DNA of 64,000 nt from Candidatus Thiodiazotropha endoloripes (GCA_001709035.1 LVKA01000011.1:558001-622000), one strand, 5' to 3'; positions 35,231 to 44,047 are shown, numbered from the stretch's first letter. Notes: a model not told the origin generated them from the letters alone. Made by a program: numbers and translations.

Positions 35231-36802
35231 ATGGCTGGCGACATGAGAGATCTGGCGAGACAAAATCAGCTTGTGGCTCAGTTGCTGGCGCATCCGGAGT
35301 GCTTTGGTCATGGGGTTGAGCGGGTCGAGCATATCGAGACCCATATATCCCACCTGCTGCTGATCGGGGATTTTGTCTACAAGATCAAAAAGCCCTTGAA
35401 TCTGGGGTTTCTCGACTACTCCACCCTTGAGAGACGGCAACTCTGCTGTGCCGAGGAGCTGCGTCTCAATCAGCGTTTCGCTCCCCAGCTCTACCTAGGG
35501 GTTGTTGCGATAAGGGGTTCCGTGGAGCAGCCCGAGATCGGTGGCCAGCGGGAGGTACAGGAGTTTGCGCTGAAGATGGCCCGCTTTCGCCAACAGGATC
35601 TGTTTGACAGATTGACCCTGGATCCCCCGCTTGTCGACCGTCTAGCGTTGATGATTGCGGATTTTCATCGGCGTGCCGACCGGGCTTCGGAGTTGCCTCA
35701 GGGTGGTGTTGAGAAGGTGATCGCGCCGATGATGGAGAACTTCCGGGTGATAAGGGCGTTGAAACAGCCGCTGCTTGAGATCGAGCGCCTCAATCCCCTG
35801 CAGACCTGGACCGAGTATCAGGCAGAGCAACTTGCCGAACTGATTGAGGAGCGCTATCTGGGGGGATCGATCAGAGAGTGTCATGGAGACCTTCATCTGG
35901 GCAATATCGTCCTCTATCAGCAGCGGATCACCCCCTTTGATGGGATCGAATTCAACCCCGATTTGCGTTGGATCGACACCCTCAGCGATATCGCCTTTTT
36001 GTTGATGGATCTGCAGCATCGTGGATTGTATGCGTTGTCTGATCAGTTGTTGAATCGTTATCTTGAGGCGACGGGGGATTATGCCGGCCTGCCTCTGCTC
36101 AGGTTCTATCTGCTCTATCGCGCCATGGTCAGGGCCAAGGTCAGTGCCATTCGAGTCTGCCAAGCGGATCTCTCCCCGGCGGATCAGATGGCGACTCTGG
36201 AAGAGTATCTGAGTTACCTCAGCCTGGCAGAAAAGCTGGTTTGTCACCCACCGGCCTCCCTGGTGATTACCTATGGGCTGTCGGGATCGGGCAAGAGCAC
36301 AGTCAGCGGTCAACTGGCCGAACAGCTGATGGCGATCAGGATTCGTTCGGATGTCGAGAGAAAGCGGCTCTTTCCACCACCCGAGGGAGCGGCAGTGGAT
36401 ACAGCTTCAGACCGCTATAGCTCTGAGGCAACCAAGACCACCTATCATCACCTGGCGGGTTTAGCTCGTGGGCTGTTACAGGCTGGTTTCTCGGTGATCA
36501 TCGATGCGACCTTTCTCAAAGGGTGGCAGAGAAGCCCCATTCATCAGCTCGCCAACCGCCTTCAGGTGCCGTTGCTGATTCTGGATTGCCATGCCTCCCC
36601 GGCTCAACTGCGTGAACGGATTATTGCCAGACGCGATCAGGGCGGGGATGCTTCCGAGGCGGATCTGTCTGTGTTGGAGCTGCAGCAGAGAGTTGCTGAG
36701 CCGCTGACAGAGGAAGAGTGTCAGCTGGCAATAACCGTTGATACAGAAAACTTTCCCCCCCACGGCTTTCTGGCAACGGTGTTACAGCGTTTGATGCGGT
36801 AA
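35231..36802 (+). CDS. Aminoglycoside-phosphotransferase-fold / P-loop kinase fusion protein
   Basis: The protein has 523 residues in two parts. Residues 1 to about 340 resemble an APH-type kinase: FVYKIKKPLNLGFLDYSTLERR, then the catalytic-loop-like ECHGDLHLGNIVLY and the metal-site-like PFDGIEFNPDLRWIDTLSDIAFL. From about 350 a P-loop kinase follows: LVITYGLSGSGKSTVSGQLAEQL, with a lid-type IIARRDQGGDASEAD segment. This fusion is widespread in proteobacteria and usually annotated as AAA-family ATPase / APH; its substrate is unknown and there is no reason to infer drug resistance. It stands alone, after an AT-rich palindrome. Confidence 0.85.
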   Translation: MAGDMRDLARQNQLVAQLLAHPECFGHGVERVEHIETHISHLLLIGDFVYKIKKPLNLGFLDYSTLERRQLCCAEELRLNQRFAPQLYLGVVAIRGSVEQPEIGGQREVQEFALKMARFRQQDLFDRLTLDPPLVDRLALMIADFHRRADRASELPQGGVEKVIAPMMENFRVIRALKQPLLEIERLNPLQTWTEYQAEQLAELIEERYLGGSIRECHGDLHLGNIVLYQQRITPFDGIEFNPDLRWIDTLSDIAFLLMDLQHRGLYALSDQLLNRYLEATGDYAGLPLLRFYLLYRAMVRAKVSAIRVCQADLSPADQMATLEEYLSYLSLAEKLVCHPPASLVITYGLSGSGKSTVSGQLAEQLMAIRIRSDVERKRLFPPPEGAAVDTASDRYSSEATKTTYHHLAGLARGLLQAGFSVIIDATFLKGWQRSPIHQLANRLQVPLLILDCHASPAQLRERIIARRDQGGDASEADLSVLELQQRVAEPLTEEECQLAITVDTENFPPHGFLATVLQRLMR

Positions 36803-36956
36803 GTGTCAACAGCAGCCGGATCGCATCCCGGATATCATCTCTCAGGTATGACTATTTATAAGGCTGTGCCGGCAGATTAAAATCATCAGCTGTTTTCTGG
36901 AGTGGGGTCAGAGTGACCTGTGACTCAACCGACAGGATTTCGTTGCGAGGTTTTTT

Positions 36957-37313
36957 ATGCGCTTTCCTCTTCTCAAACCGGGTCAGAAATTTATCTATCA
37001 GGAGAAGCGATACACCAAAACAGGACCGATGACCGCTTCCGAGGAGGAGAGTGGCAAGACCTGCATGATCCGCCGCTCAGCCGAAGTCACCCTGTTGCCG
37101 GACCATGACAAGCGAGAGCAGGCTATTGTGCAGCAATATGCCAGGGATCAGGTCGTGAGCCTGTTAAAGGCTTATCAGCACGAAGTGAAAACAAGACTTG
37201 CTGATGCCGTGGGCGTGGAGCAGGCGCAACACCCTGCTGATGTACTAAAAGTCGTTGAGGATTGTGACGTGGTGACTTTTCTTTCGCAGTTCGACCGCTC
37301 CGGTATCTCATGA
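36957..37313 (+). CDS. Small hypothetical protein, 118 residues
   Basis: The protein begins MRFPLLKPGQKFIYQEKRYTK and contains TGPMTASEEESGKTCMIRRSAEVTLL, a short beta-domain pattern, followed by a helical C-terminal half. There is no signal peptide or membrane segment. GAGG lies six bases before the ATG. The family is not recognised by name, and nothing near it points to a role. It is convergent with lysR, the last six bases overlapping. Confidence 0.65.
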   Translation: MRFPLLKPGQKFIYQEKRYTKTGPMTASEEESGKTCMIRRSAEVTLLPDHDKREQAIVQQYARDQVVSLLKAYQHEVKTRLADAVGVEQAQHPADVLKVVEDCDVVTFLSQFDRSGIS

Positions 37314-38234
37314 GATGACATGCGCCAACCCATCGTCCCAATAGGGGTGATCCCCGAACTGCTGCCGTAGATAGTCTGCCAGAGCTCTTACCCGTTGGGG
37401 GATGAAACGGCGGTTCGGGTAGACCGCGTAGGCGGTGACCGGGGGTATGTGGTAGTCGGTAAGGATCGGTTGCAAACGACCATCCAGGATCGCCTGATAG
37501 GCAATGAAAGTGGGTGAGAGGCAGATCCCCTGGCCAGCGCTGGCGGCATCCAGCAGCAGCTGACCGTTGTTGGCCTGCATCTGTAGTGGAATACGGATGG
37601 TCAGCGCTCGACCTGTCGGGTCGATGAAGGGCCACTTCTGCGGTTCCGGGAGATTGCTGTAACAGAGCCCCCGATGCCCGGCCAGATCCTCAGCTGAGTG
37701 GGGAGTGCCCATTCGCTGCAGATACTCCGGGCTGGCGCAGAGCACAAAGTTGATCGGTGCGAGGGGGCGGGCAACCATGGTGGAGTTGTCGAGATCCCCA
37801 ATTCTCAACGCCAGATCGATCCCCTCCTGCACCAGATCCACCTCACTGTCATTGAGATCGATGTCCAGTACCACGCGTGGGTGTAGATTGCTGAAGCCGT
37901 TCAATGCATTGGATAGATGAAACAGGCCGAAGGAGAGGGGGGCGGCGAGCCGAAGCCGTCCACTCAGGTCTTGCTGGGAGCGGGAAACCGACTGTTCCGC
38001 CTCATCCAGATCCTCAAGAACCTGAACGGCCCGGGGATAGAACTCCCTGCCTGCATCGGTTAACGAGAGGGTTCTGGTGGTCCTGTGCAACAGCAGGGCG
38101 CCCAGATGCTCTTCCAGCTCGGAGACACGCCGGCTGATCACCGATTTGCCGATACCCAATCGATCCGCAGCAATAGTGAACTGGCCGGACTCAACCACAG
38201 CGACAAAACTCTCCAGAGACTCCAGGCGATTCAT
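37308..38234 (-). CDS. LysR-family transcriptional regulator
   Basis: A 308-residue LTTR. The N-terminal winged helix-turn-helix reads LESFVAVVESGQFTIAADRLGIGKSVISRRVSELEEHLGALLLHRTTRTLSLTDAG; the rest is the periplasmic-binding-protein-like effector domain. It closely resembles regulators found divergent from pirin or quinone-reductase genes, which often respond to redox or electrophile signals (inference). It is divergent from the pirin operon, with a palindromic site in the 198-base shared region. Confidence 0.93.
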   Translation of the reverse strand: MNRLESLESFVAVVESGQFTIAADRLGIGKSVISRRVSELEEHLGALLLHRTTRTLSLTDAGREFYPRAVQVLEDLDEAEQSVSRSQQDLSGRLRLAAPLSFGLFHLSNALNGFSNLHPRVVLDIDLNDSEVDLVQEGIDLALRIGDLDNSTMVARPLAPINFVLCASPEYLQRMGTPHSAEDLAGHRGLCYSNLPEPQKWPFIDPTGRALTIRIPLQMQANNGQLLLDAASAGQGICLSPTFIAYQAILDGRLQPILTDYHIPPVTAYAVYPNRRFIPQRVRALADYLRQQFGDHPYWDDGLAHVIS

Positions 38235-38314
38235 GCTCCGACTCTCCTCATGTTCAAGGTCCGCAACCTCTAGAATTTCCTGAAAAAATAGGACATTTAT
38301 TCTTATAGAATCGG

Positions 38315-38338
38315 CTATTGTTGCAAATAATGCAATAG
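38315..38338. promoter_or_regulatory. Candidate LysR operator upstream of the pirin operon
   Basis: Nested palindromes: CTATTG (38315-38320) with CAATAG (38333-38338), enclosing TTGCA-AATAA-TGCAA (38321-38335). The inner unit has LysR-box character (T-N-A inverted repeat). It lies 95 bases before the pirin ATG and 81 from the lysR start, the usual place for autoregulation plus activation. Confidence 0.55.
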
Positions 38339-38432
38339 TGTTTCTTATTTTAGGGTCTTTATATCCTGAAATGGCAATCTACAATCGGCTTATAACCAAT
38401 TGTAACGCTAGGTTTCTAGCTTGGAGGTTGCC

Positions 38433-39281
38433 ATGTCGGAAGTACTCAACAAAACACGCTCTGTGCAGCAGGTGCTCACCGGACAGGAGACGTCTGATGG
38501 TGCGGGTGTTCGATTGACCCGCCTGATTGGGGGACCGCAACTGATGCAACTCGATCCATTTCTGCTGTTGGATGATTTTCGTTCTGATGATCCGGATGAC
38601 TATATCGGTGGTTTCCCGCCCCATCCTCACCGGGGGTTTGAAACCGTGACCTACCTGATGGCCGGAAAACTGGAACACCGGGACAACGCCGGTCACACCG
38701 GGATTTTGCAAACCGGCGGTGTGCAGTGGATGACCGCAGGCCGGGGCGTAATCCATTCGGAAATGCCGCAACAGCAGGATGGGCTGCTGGCCGGCTTTCA
38801 GCTCTGGGTCAATCTGCCGGCCAGAGACAAAATGACAGAACCCCGCTACCAGGAGTTCGATCAACAGCAGATCCCCCGTGAACAGCGGAGTAACGGTGTC
38901 GAGATTCGTGTCATCGCCGGTGAGACCTCACAACATACCCGGGGGCCGGTAACGGATCTGAAGACGCCTGCACGCTTTTTTGATATCACGCTTGAGGCGG
39001 GCGCGCAGTTTTTCGAGCCGATCGAAGCCCACTACAACGCCTTCGTCTATCTGCTGAGTGGTGCTGTTGAGATCGGTGATCAGTCACTCAGCGGCAGGAG
39101 GCTGGCGGTGTTGGATCAAGCACCAGGGATAGAGATCACAGCGCAACAGCCGAGCCGGATGATACTGGTTGCGGGAGAGCCGTTGGGTGAGCCGATCGCC
39201 CGAGGTGGCCCCTTCGTGATGAACACCGAGGAGGAGATCAAACAAGCTTTCAGTGACTACCAGGAGGGACGCTTCGGATGA
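38433..39281 (+). CDS. Pirin family protein
   Basis: A 282-residue bicupin. The N-terminal cupin carries the metal ligands in FPPHPHRGFETVTYLMAG and the HSEMP motif (GRGVIHSEMPQ); the C-terminal pirin domain has FVYLLSGAVEIGD. Bacterial pirins bind iron and some are quercetin dioxygenases or redox-state sensors. The ATG at 38433 has GGAGG five bases upstream. It is the first gene of a four-gene redox operon divergent from lysR. Confidence 0.93.
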   Translation: MSEVLNKTRSVQQVLTGQETSDGAGVRLTRLIGGPQLMQLDPFLLLDDFRSDDPDDYIGGFPPHPHRGFETVTYLMAGKLEHRDNAGHTGILQTGGVQWMTAGRGVIHSEMPQQQDGLLAGFQLWVNLPARDKMTEPRYQEFDQQQIPREQRSNGVEIRVIAGETSQHTRGPVTDLKTPARFFDITLEAGAQFFEPIEAHYNAFVYLLSGAVEIGDQSLSGRRLAVLDQAPGIEITAQQPSRMILVAGEPLGEPIARGGPFVMNTEEEIKQAFSDYQEGRFG

Positions 39282-39823
39282 GGATGCGCAATGATAGGGA
39301 GCGTTATGGCGCGGTGGCCATCGGATTGCACTGGCTGGTGGCCGTTGCCGTCTATGCTCTGTTCGGTCTGGGCCTGTGGATGCGCAGTCTTGGTTACTAC
39401 GATGCCTGGTACCAGCTTGGGCCCTGGTGGCACAAAGGGATCGGCGTGATGCTGTTCTTTCTGCTGCTGTTCCGGCTGATCTGGCGGCTGGGCAATCCCA
39501 GGCCGGCCCATCTACAGACCCACAAACCCTATGAACGTGCGGCGGCCGTGTGGGTTCATCAGCTGCTCTATCTGATGCTGTTCCTGTTGATGGTCAGTGG
39601 TTATCTGATTTCGACCGCCGATGGCAGGCCGTTGGAGGTATTCGACTGGTTTGCCATTCCCGCCACCATCAGTGGCCTGGATCAGCAGGAGGATATTGCC
39701 GGGAAAGTGCATCTCTATCTGGCCTGGAGTGTGGTCGTGGTCTCCGCACTGCATCTGTTGGCCGCTTTCAAACACCACTTTTTCGATCGTGACCAGACCC
39801 TGCTACGGATGTTGGGTCGCTAG
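39278..39823 (+). CDS. Cytochrome b561
   Basis: A 181-residue membrane protein with four helices. Haem-ligand histidines are visible in AIGLHWLVAV, GPWWHKGIGVML, WVHQLLYLML and VSALHLLAAFKHHF, matching the YceJ/CybB family (diheme b-type, quinone-linked). Its start overlaps the pirin stop (ATGA), so translation is coupled. Pairing with a downstream yceI recalls E. coli yceJ-yceI. Confidence 0.93.
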   Translation: MRMRNDRERYGAVAIGLHWLVAVAVYALFGLGLWMRSLGYYDAWYQLGPWWHKGIGVMLFFLLLFRLIWRLGNPRPAHLQTHKPYERAAAVWVHQLLYLMLFLLMVSGYLISTADGRPLEVFDWFAIPATISGLDQQEDIAGKVHLYLAWSVVVVSALHLLAAFKHHFFDRDQTLLRMLGR

Positions 39824-39875
39824 GCACTATGAACAGTCAAACCAAAGATTCAATTCAGTATCAGGAGAAATCGCT

Positions 39876-40475
39876 ATGACAACTGTGGCCATTATCTATC
39901 ACAGCGGATTTGGGCATACCAAGTTACAGGCAGAAGCGGTGGAGCGGGGCGCCGCAGCTGTCGATGGTGTCGACGCCCTGCTGCTCACCGCAGAGGAGGC
40001 CGGTGCCGATCTGAATCGGCTGGATGATGCGGATGCCATTATCTTCGGCAGTCCGACCTATATGGGCAGCATGTCGGCGGAGATGAAAAAGTTCCTCGAG
40101 ACTGCGGCGGCCAAATGGTTCACCCAGGCCTGGAAGGATAAGGTGGCCGGCGCCTTTACCAATTCGAGCTCTTTCTCGGGTGACAAGATGAACACCCTGG
40201 TCGGTCTGATGATCAATGCTATGCAGCAGGGCATGATCTTTGTCAGTCTGGGGATGCATCCGGCGGCCAGTGATCCGGAATCAATGAACCATATTCAGGG
40301 GCCCGGGCCGGAAGTGTTGAATCGGCTCGGTTCCTATATCGGTCCAATGGCGGCCAGTTTTCAGGTCAATCCTGGAGATGCACCTTCCACGGGTGACCTG
40401 GCCACGGCAGAAGCTTATGGCGCCCGGGTGGCCACCATTACCCAGCAACTGAATAGAGGTCGGGCTGAAGCCTAA
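39876..40475 (+). CDS. WrbA-like flavodoxin-family NAD(P)H:quinone oxidoreductase
   Basis: This 199-residue flavodoxin-fold protein has FMN phosphate loop VAIIYHSGFGHTKLQAEAV, ring-binding GSPTYMGSMSAEMKKFLET and AGAFTNSSSFSGDKM. It resembles WrbA / NAD(P)H-quinone reductases that make two-electron reductions of quinones. The ATG at 39876 has AGGAG eight bases upstream; a longer frame reaching back to 39621 overlaps the cytochrome gene and is rejected. It is the third gene of the redox operon. Confidence 0.9.
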   Translation: MTTVAIIYHSGFGHTKLQAEAVERGAAAVDGVDALLLTAEEAGADLNRLDDADAIIFGSPTYMGSMSAEMKKFLETAAAKWFTQAWKDKVAGAFTNSSSFSGDKMNTLVGLMINAMQQGMIFVSLGMHPAASDPESMNHIQGPGPEVLNRLGSYIGPMAASFQVNPGDAPSTGDLATAEAYGARVATITQQLNRGRAEA

Positions 40476-40585
40476 GGGTCACCCAGCCATGAAGAGATTT
40501 ATCAGCAGATTGATATGGAAGGTTTTGTCTGCTGGTTTTTTTACCGGGGAGTGATTCCCGAAATACTACTTAGGAGTGATTGGAG

Positions 40586-41158
40586 ATGATTAAGAGATAT
40601 TTGTTATTGGGTTTACTTTCATTTGCCGTTGTTCTGCCATTGAATGCTGCGGAATACACCATCGATAAAAAAGGTGCTCATGCCTTCATACAGTTCAGGA
40701 TCAAGCATCTGGGTTACAGTTGGCTGTTTGGCCGCTTCAACGATTTCAGTGGTCAGTTCAGCTATGACGAAAAGAATCCTGCTGCGGCCAAAGTGATGGT
40801 CGATATCAAACCGGCAAGCGTCGACAGTAATCACGCTGAGCGTGATAAGCACCTTCGTGGGGAAGACTTCCTCTATGTGGATAAATATCCAACCGCGAAA
40901 TTTGTCTCCACCGGCTTTAAGGAGCTGGGTGATGGCAAGGCCAGTCTGCAGGGAGAGTTGACCCTGCGTGGTGTCACTAAGCCGGTAGAGATCGATGTGC
41001 AGCATATCGGACATGGTGACGATCCCTGGGGCGGCTATCGTCGCGGCTTCTTTGGCACCACTGAGATTGCCCTGGCCGATTTCGGTATCCCGTTCGATTT
41101 GGGACCAGCCTCCAAAACGGTACAGCTGGAACTCTCGATAGAAGGGATTCGCCAGTAG
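40586..41158 (+). CDS. yceI: YceI family periplasmic lipid-binding protein
   Basis: A 190-residue protein: signal peptide ([23 protein letters not shown]) then the lipocalin-like YceI barrel with [45 protein letters not shown] and [14 protein letters not shown]. Family members bind polyisoprenoids or quinone-like lipids. The ATG at 40586 has an AGGAG nine bases upstream; an in-frame TTG is six bases earlier. It is the last gene of the pirin operon, 110 bases after the flavodoxin gene. Confidence 0.94.
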   Translation: MIKRYLLLGLLSFAVVLPLNAAEYTIDKKGAHAFIQFRIKHLGYSWLFGRFNDFSGQFSYDEKNPAAAKVMVDIKPASVDSNHAERDKHLRGEDFLYVDKYPTAKFVSTGFKELGDGKASLQGELTLRGVTKPVEIDVQHIGHGDDPWGGYRRGFFGTTEIALADFGIPFDLGPASKTVQLELSIEGIRQ

Positions 41159-41200
41159 CTGATCAGTCGTCCGCTCAGCTTTTGGCTGACGGATCAATCG

Positions 41201-41235
41201 AGGTGGCCTTAACCTGTCTGACAGGCGGGCCACCT
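41201..41235. terminator. Hairpin between convergent yceI and leuA
   Basis: AGGTGGCC (41201-41208) pairs with GGCCACCT (41228-41235), with a second inner stem CCTGTC/GACAGG. It lies in the 90-base gap between convergent genes and probably terminates both; the T-run is short. Confidence 0.65.
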
Positions 41236-41248
41236 TTCATCTGATCTG

Positions 41249-42916
41249 TCAGGCAGCCTGCTGTTCGGTTATCGCCAGGTTGATTGCGGAGAGTACCGCA
41301 TTCAATGAGGCATTAACGGTATCCCGGCTGATCGATGCACCGGCGGTACGGTGCCCCATATAGTTCAACAGGACATACGCCGCCGCTTCGGCATCCGCAC
41401 CCTCACCAATCGCGTGTTCCACATAGTCGATGACCTGAATCGGTATACCGGCCCGTTGTGACAGAGCATCGATGAACGCGGATATTGCGCCTTTACCCTC
41501 TCCTTTGATGGTGGCGTTACCCGATTCAGTCTGCAATTCGGCCTGGATCTCCTCTGAGCCGGATTGGCGATCGATGCGGTATCCCGCCAGTTGATAGGGT
41601 CCCTGTTGGCTGACGAAGTGCTGAGTGAACAGCTGATGTATGGTCTCACTGCTGACCTCACCCTGATGCTGCTCCGACTCCTGCTGCACGATGTTGGCCA
41701 GTTCCACCTGCAGCCAACGGGGCAATACCAGACCATAGTCCCGTTCCAGTACATAGGCGACACCACCTTTCCCGGATTGGCTGTTGACCCGTATCACCGC
41801 CTGGTAGTCGCGACCAATGTCCCGTGGATCGATGGGCAGATAGGCCACCTGCCAGGGTTCCTGCTCCTGCTGCTCATGCAGACATTTGCGGATCGCATCC
41901 TGATGGGAGCCGGAGAATGCGGTATAGACCAGCTCACCAATCCATGGGTGACGCGGGTGAACCGGCAGACCGGTGGTGTCACGGTAGACCTGGATGATCT
42001 CATCCGGATTGGAGAGGTCGAGCATAGGATCGATACCCTGGCTATAGAGATTCATCGCCAGGGTGACAATGTCCATGTTGCCGGTACGTTCCCCATTGCC
42101 AAGCAGAGTGCCTTCGACCCGATCGGCGCCGGCAAGCAGTGCCAGCTCGGCGGCTGCCACGGCACTGCCCCGGTCATTATGGGTATGCACCGAAATCACC
42201 ACGGAATCCCGTCTCGATACCTGTCGACAGAAATACTCCACCTGGTCGGCAAACAGGTTGGGGGTGGAGCTCTCGACGGTCGCCGGCAGGTTGATGATGC
42301 AGGGGGCTGCCGGGCTGGGTTGCCAGACATCGATGACTGCATCGCAGACTTCCACCGCGTAGTCCCATTCGGTATTGGAAAAGCTCTCAGGGGAGTACTC
42401 GAAAATCCATTCGGTCTGCGGGTGGTTGGCCGCCTCTTTTTTGACCATTTCCGCACCCTCGACAGCAATCGCCTTGATGCCATCCCGGTCCCGTTTGAAA
42501 ACCCGTTCCCGCTGTATTGTGGAAGTGGAGTTGTAGACATGTACGATCGCTCTGCGGGCGCCGCGCAATGCCTCGAAGGTCTTCTTGATCAATGATTCGC
42601 GGGCCTGAACCAGCACCTGGATGGTGACATCCTCAGGGATCAGATCGTCCTCGATCAGCAGGCGGACAAAATCGTAGTCGGATTGGCTGGCTGAGGGAAA
42701 GCCGACCTCGATCTGCTTCAGGCCCAGGCTTACCAGGAGATTCCACAGGCGTTGCTTTTGGGTCACGTTCATAGGCTCCAACAGAGCCTGATTGCCATCA
42801 CGCAGATCGACACTGCTCCAGATGGGCGCCGCCTCAATGGTGTTGTCAGGCCATTGGCGACCCGGCATCGGATTGGCCGGGTTGGCTCGATATTTTCTGT
42901 GGTCAAAACGTCTCAC
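41249..42916 (-). CDS. leuA: 2-isopropylmalate synthase
   Basis: A 555-residue enzyme of the long, LeuA type-2 group, condensing acetyl-CoA with 2-oxoisovalerate in the first committed step of leucine synthesis. The HMGL-like domain shows WSSVDLRDGNQAL, the metal site SVHTHNDRG and EGTLLGNGERTGN; the C-terminal regulatory domain (GEGKGAISAFIDAL, AEAAAYVLLNYMGHRTAGAS) suggests leucine feedback. It starts at GTG 42916 with AGGAG six bases upstream. No leuBCD follows. It is divergent from an Lrp-type regulator. Confidence 0.96.
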   Translation of the reverse strand: MRRFDHRKYRANPANPMPGRQWPDNTIEAAPIWSSVDLRDGNQALLEPMNVTQKQRLWNLLVSLGLKQIEVGFPSASQSDYDFVRLLIEDDLIPEDVTIQVLVQARESLIKKTFEALRGARRAIVHVYNSTSTIQRERVFKRDRDGIKAIAVEGAEMVKKEAANHPQTEWIFEYSPESFSNTEWDYAVEVCDAVIDVWQPSPAAPCIINLPATVESSTPNLFADQVEYFCRQVSRRDSVVISVHTHNDRGSAVAAAELALLAGADRVEGTLLGNGERTGNMDIVTLAMNLYSQGIDPMLDLSNPDEIIQVYRDTTGLPVHPRHPWIGELVYTAFSGSHQDAIRKCLHEQQEQEPWQVAYLPIDPRDIGRDYQAVIRVNSQSGKGGVAYVLERDYGLVLPRWLQVELANIVQQESEQHQGEVSSETIHQLFTQHFVSQQGPYQLAGYRIDRQSGSEEIQAELQTESGNATIKGEGKGAISAFIDALSQRAGIPIQVIDYVEHAIGEGADAEAAAYVLLNYMGHRTAGASISRDTVNASLNAVLSAINLAITEQQAA

Positions 42917-43088
42917 GGTTGTCTCCTGGCAGGGGTCCTTGCTGTCTGGCTGCCACGGGCTTGCATGACAGCGGTCGTGGCCCTTGTGGGGCGCCTCGCG
43001 TGCTCTGCAACTTTTGGTTTAAGAGCGGTTGGTATGACTTGTGGCCATGTGGAAAGCCTAATGCAATTCTGCCGGTGAATGGTTGCTA

Positions 43089-43119
43089 ATTATAGCCTAA
43101 TATTTAATAGAAATAGCAA
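43089..43119 (-). promoter_or_regulatory. Possible leuA promoter
   Basis: On the minus strand TATAAT (43094-43089) is preceded, 19 bases up, by TTGCTA (43119-43114). Spacing is longer than ideal. It would give a leader of about 165 bases; no leucine-rich leader peptide is seen in it. Confidence 0.4.
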
Positions 43120-43144
43120 ATAACTCTAATATCTAATAAAATAA

Positions 43145-43159
43145 AGCAAAAATATTGCT
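43145..43159. promoter_or_regulatory. Small palindrome between leuA and the Lrp gene
   Basis: AGCAA-AAATA-TTGCT is a perfect 5-bp inverted repeat with a 5-base AT-rich centre, the shape of a 15-bp Lrp-type site. It lies 28 bases before the Lrp start in a very AT-rich divergent region. Confidence 0.4.
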
Positions 43160-43186
43160 CACTTGGACAGAATAGAGAAATATGCA

Positions 43187-43648
43187 ATGAATCTGGATCG
43201 TTACGACAAACATCTTCTGCAGATATTGCAGGAAGAGGGACGGATCAGTAACCAGGAGCTGGCTGAGCGCATCGGCCTCTCTTCTTCCCCCTGTCTGCGT
43301 CGCGTGCGGGCCTTGGAGGAATCCGGGGTGATCGCCGGTTACCGTGCCCATCTGGACAGCAAGCAGCTTGGTCTGAATCTGATGGCGTTGGTGCATATCT
43401 CAATGGATCGGCATACCCCGGAGCGGTTCGAGAATTTTGAAACAAAGGTCGAGGCCATGCCCGAGGTACTGGAGTGCCTGTTGATAACCGGTCAGGACGC
43501 CGATTACCAGATCAAGGTGGTGGTGCGTGACATGGATGACTATCAGGCGTTGTTATTGAACAAGATCACCAGAATCGAGGGTGTGACCGGTGTCCATTCC
43601 AGCTTTGTATTGCGTCGGGTCGTGGATAAATCCAGCCTGCCTTTATGA
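43187..43648 (+). CDS. Lrp/AsnC-family transcriptional regulator
   Basis: This 153-residue protein has an N-terminal helix-turn-helix (LLQILQEEGRISNQELAERIGLSSSPCLRRVRALEESGVI) and a C-terminal RAM ligand-binding domain (DADYQIKVVVRDMDDYQALLLNKITRIEGV). It resembles the Lrp group sensing leucine or other amino acids. The ATG at 43187 with AGAG nine bases upstream is preferred to the TTG at 43163. Its divergent placement suggests it controls leuA and itself (inference). Confidence 0.92.
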   Translation: MNLDRYDKHLLQILQEEGRISNQELAERIGLSSSPCLRRVRALEESGVIAGYRAHLDSKQLGLNLMALVHISMDRHTPERFENFETKVEAMPEVLECLLITGQDADYQIKVVVRDMDDYQALLLNKITRIEGVTGVHSSFVLRRVVDKSSLPL

Positions 43649-43651
43649 AGG

Positions 43652-44047
43652 CTATGAGTCGGCTAGAAGTGGTTCTGTGGCATGGTTTTCCGTCAGCCAG
43701 GCCACTGCCTGCTGCTTTTCGAAGAAGGATTTCACTTCGATATCCTTGAAATAAGTGTTGGCTGCAATGCGGGTCATCAGTACATCACGGTTATTTCGCT
43801 CGACAAAGGCGGCGGCTTTGAGACGGTTCTTTGTCTGTTGCAGCATAACAATCTGCACCATAACCGAGATTGAGTAGTGTCCTGCGCGTTCAATTAGTAT
43901 TGGAATCGGTTCCTTGAACTGATCAAGATAGTCGGTAACCGGTTTAACATCCTCTTTTTCGATCTCATCATTGGTATAGATAACCGCTAGGACATAGCGG
44001 TTGTCTTCCAGGCTGAGGGTGACTTTTCCGGTATCAATGTTTTGCAT
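43652..44047 (-). CDS. SpoIIAA/STAS-like domain protein
   Basis: A 131-residue cytoplasmic protein beginning MQNIDTGKVTLSLEDNRYVLAV and continuing with IPILIERAGHYSISVMVQIVML, RLKAAAFVERNNRDVLM and FFEKQQAVAWL, the beta-alpha layout of STAS / SpoIIAA-like proteins. Several start sites are possible (44047 or 44056), none with a good ribosome binding site; homology extent favours 44047. Related domains act as anti-sigma antagonists or small-molecule binders. No anti-sigma partner is adjacent. It is convergent with the Lrp gene. Confidence 0.65.
   Translation of the reverse strand: MQNIDTGKVTLSLEDNRYVLAVIYTNDEIEKEDVKPVTDYLDQFKEPIPILIERAGHYSISVMVQIVMLQQTKNRLKAAAFVERNNRDVLMTRIAANTYFKDIEVKSFFEKQQAVAWLTENHATEPLLADS

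Noticed and set aside
39621-39875. N-terminal extension of the WrbA-like protein
   Set aside because: Overlaps the cytochrome b561 gene out of frame; the flavodoxin start at 39876 has AGGAG and matches the family.
41564-42595. 343-codon plus-strand frame inside leuA
   Set aside because: Exactly antisense to the catalytic domain of leuA; length is due to codon bias of the real gene.
42917-43080. leucine leader peptide for leuA attenuation
   Set aside because: Short frames in the leader contain no leucine runs and no terminator/antiterminator pair is evident.
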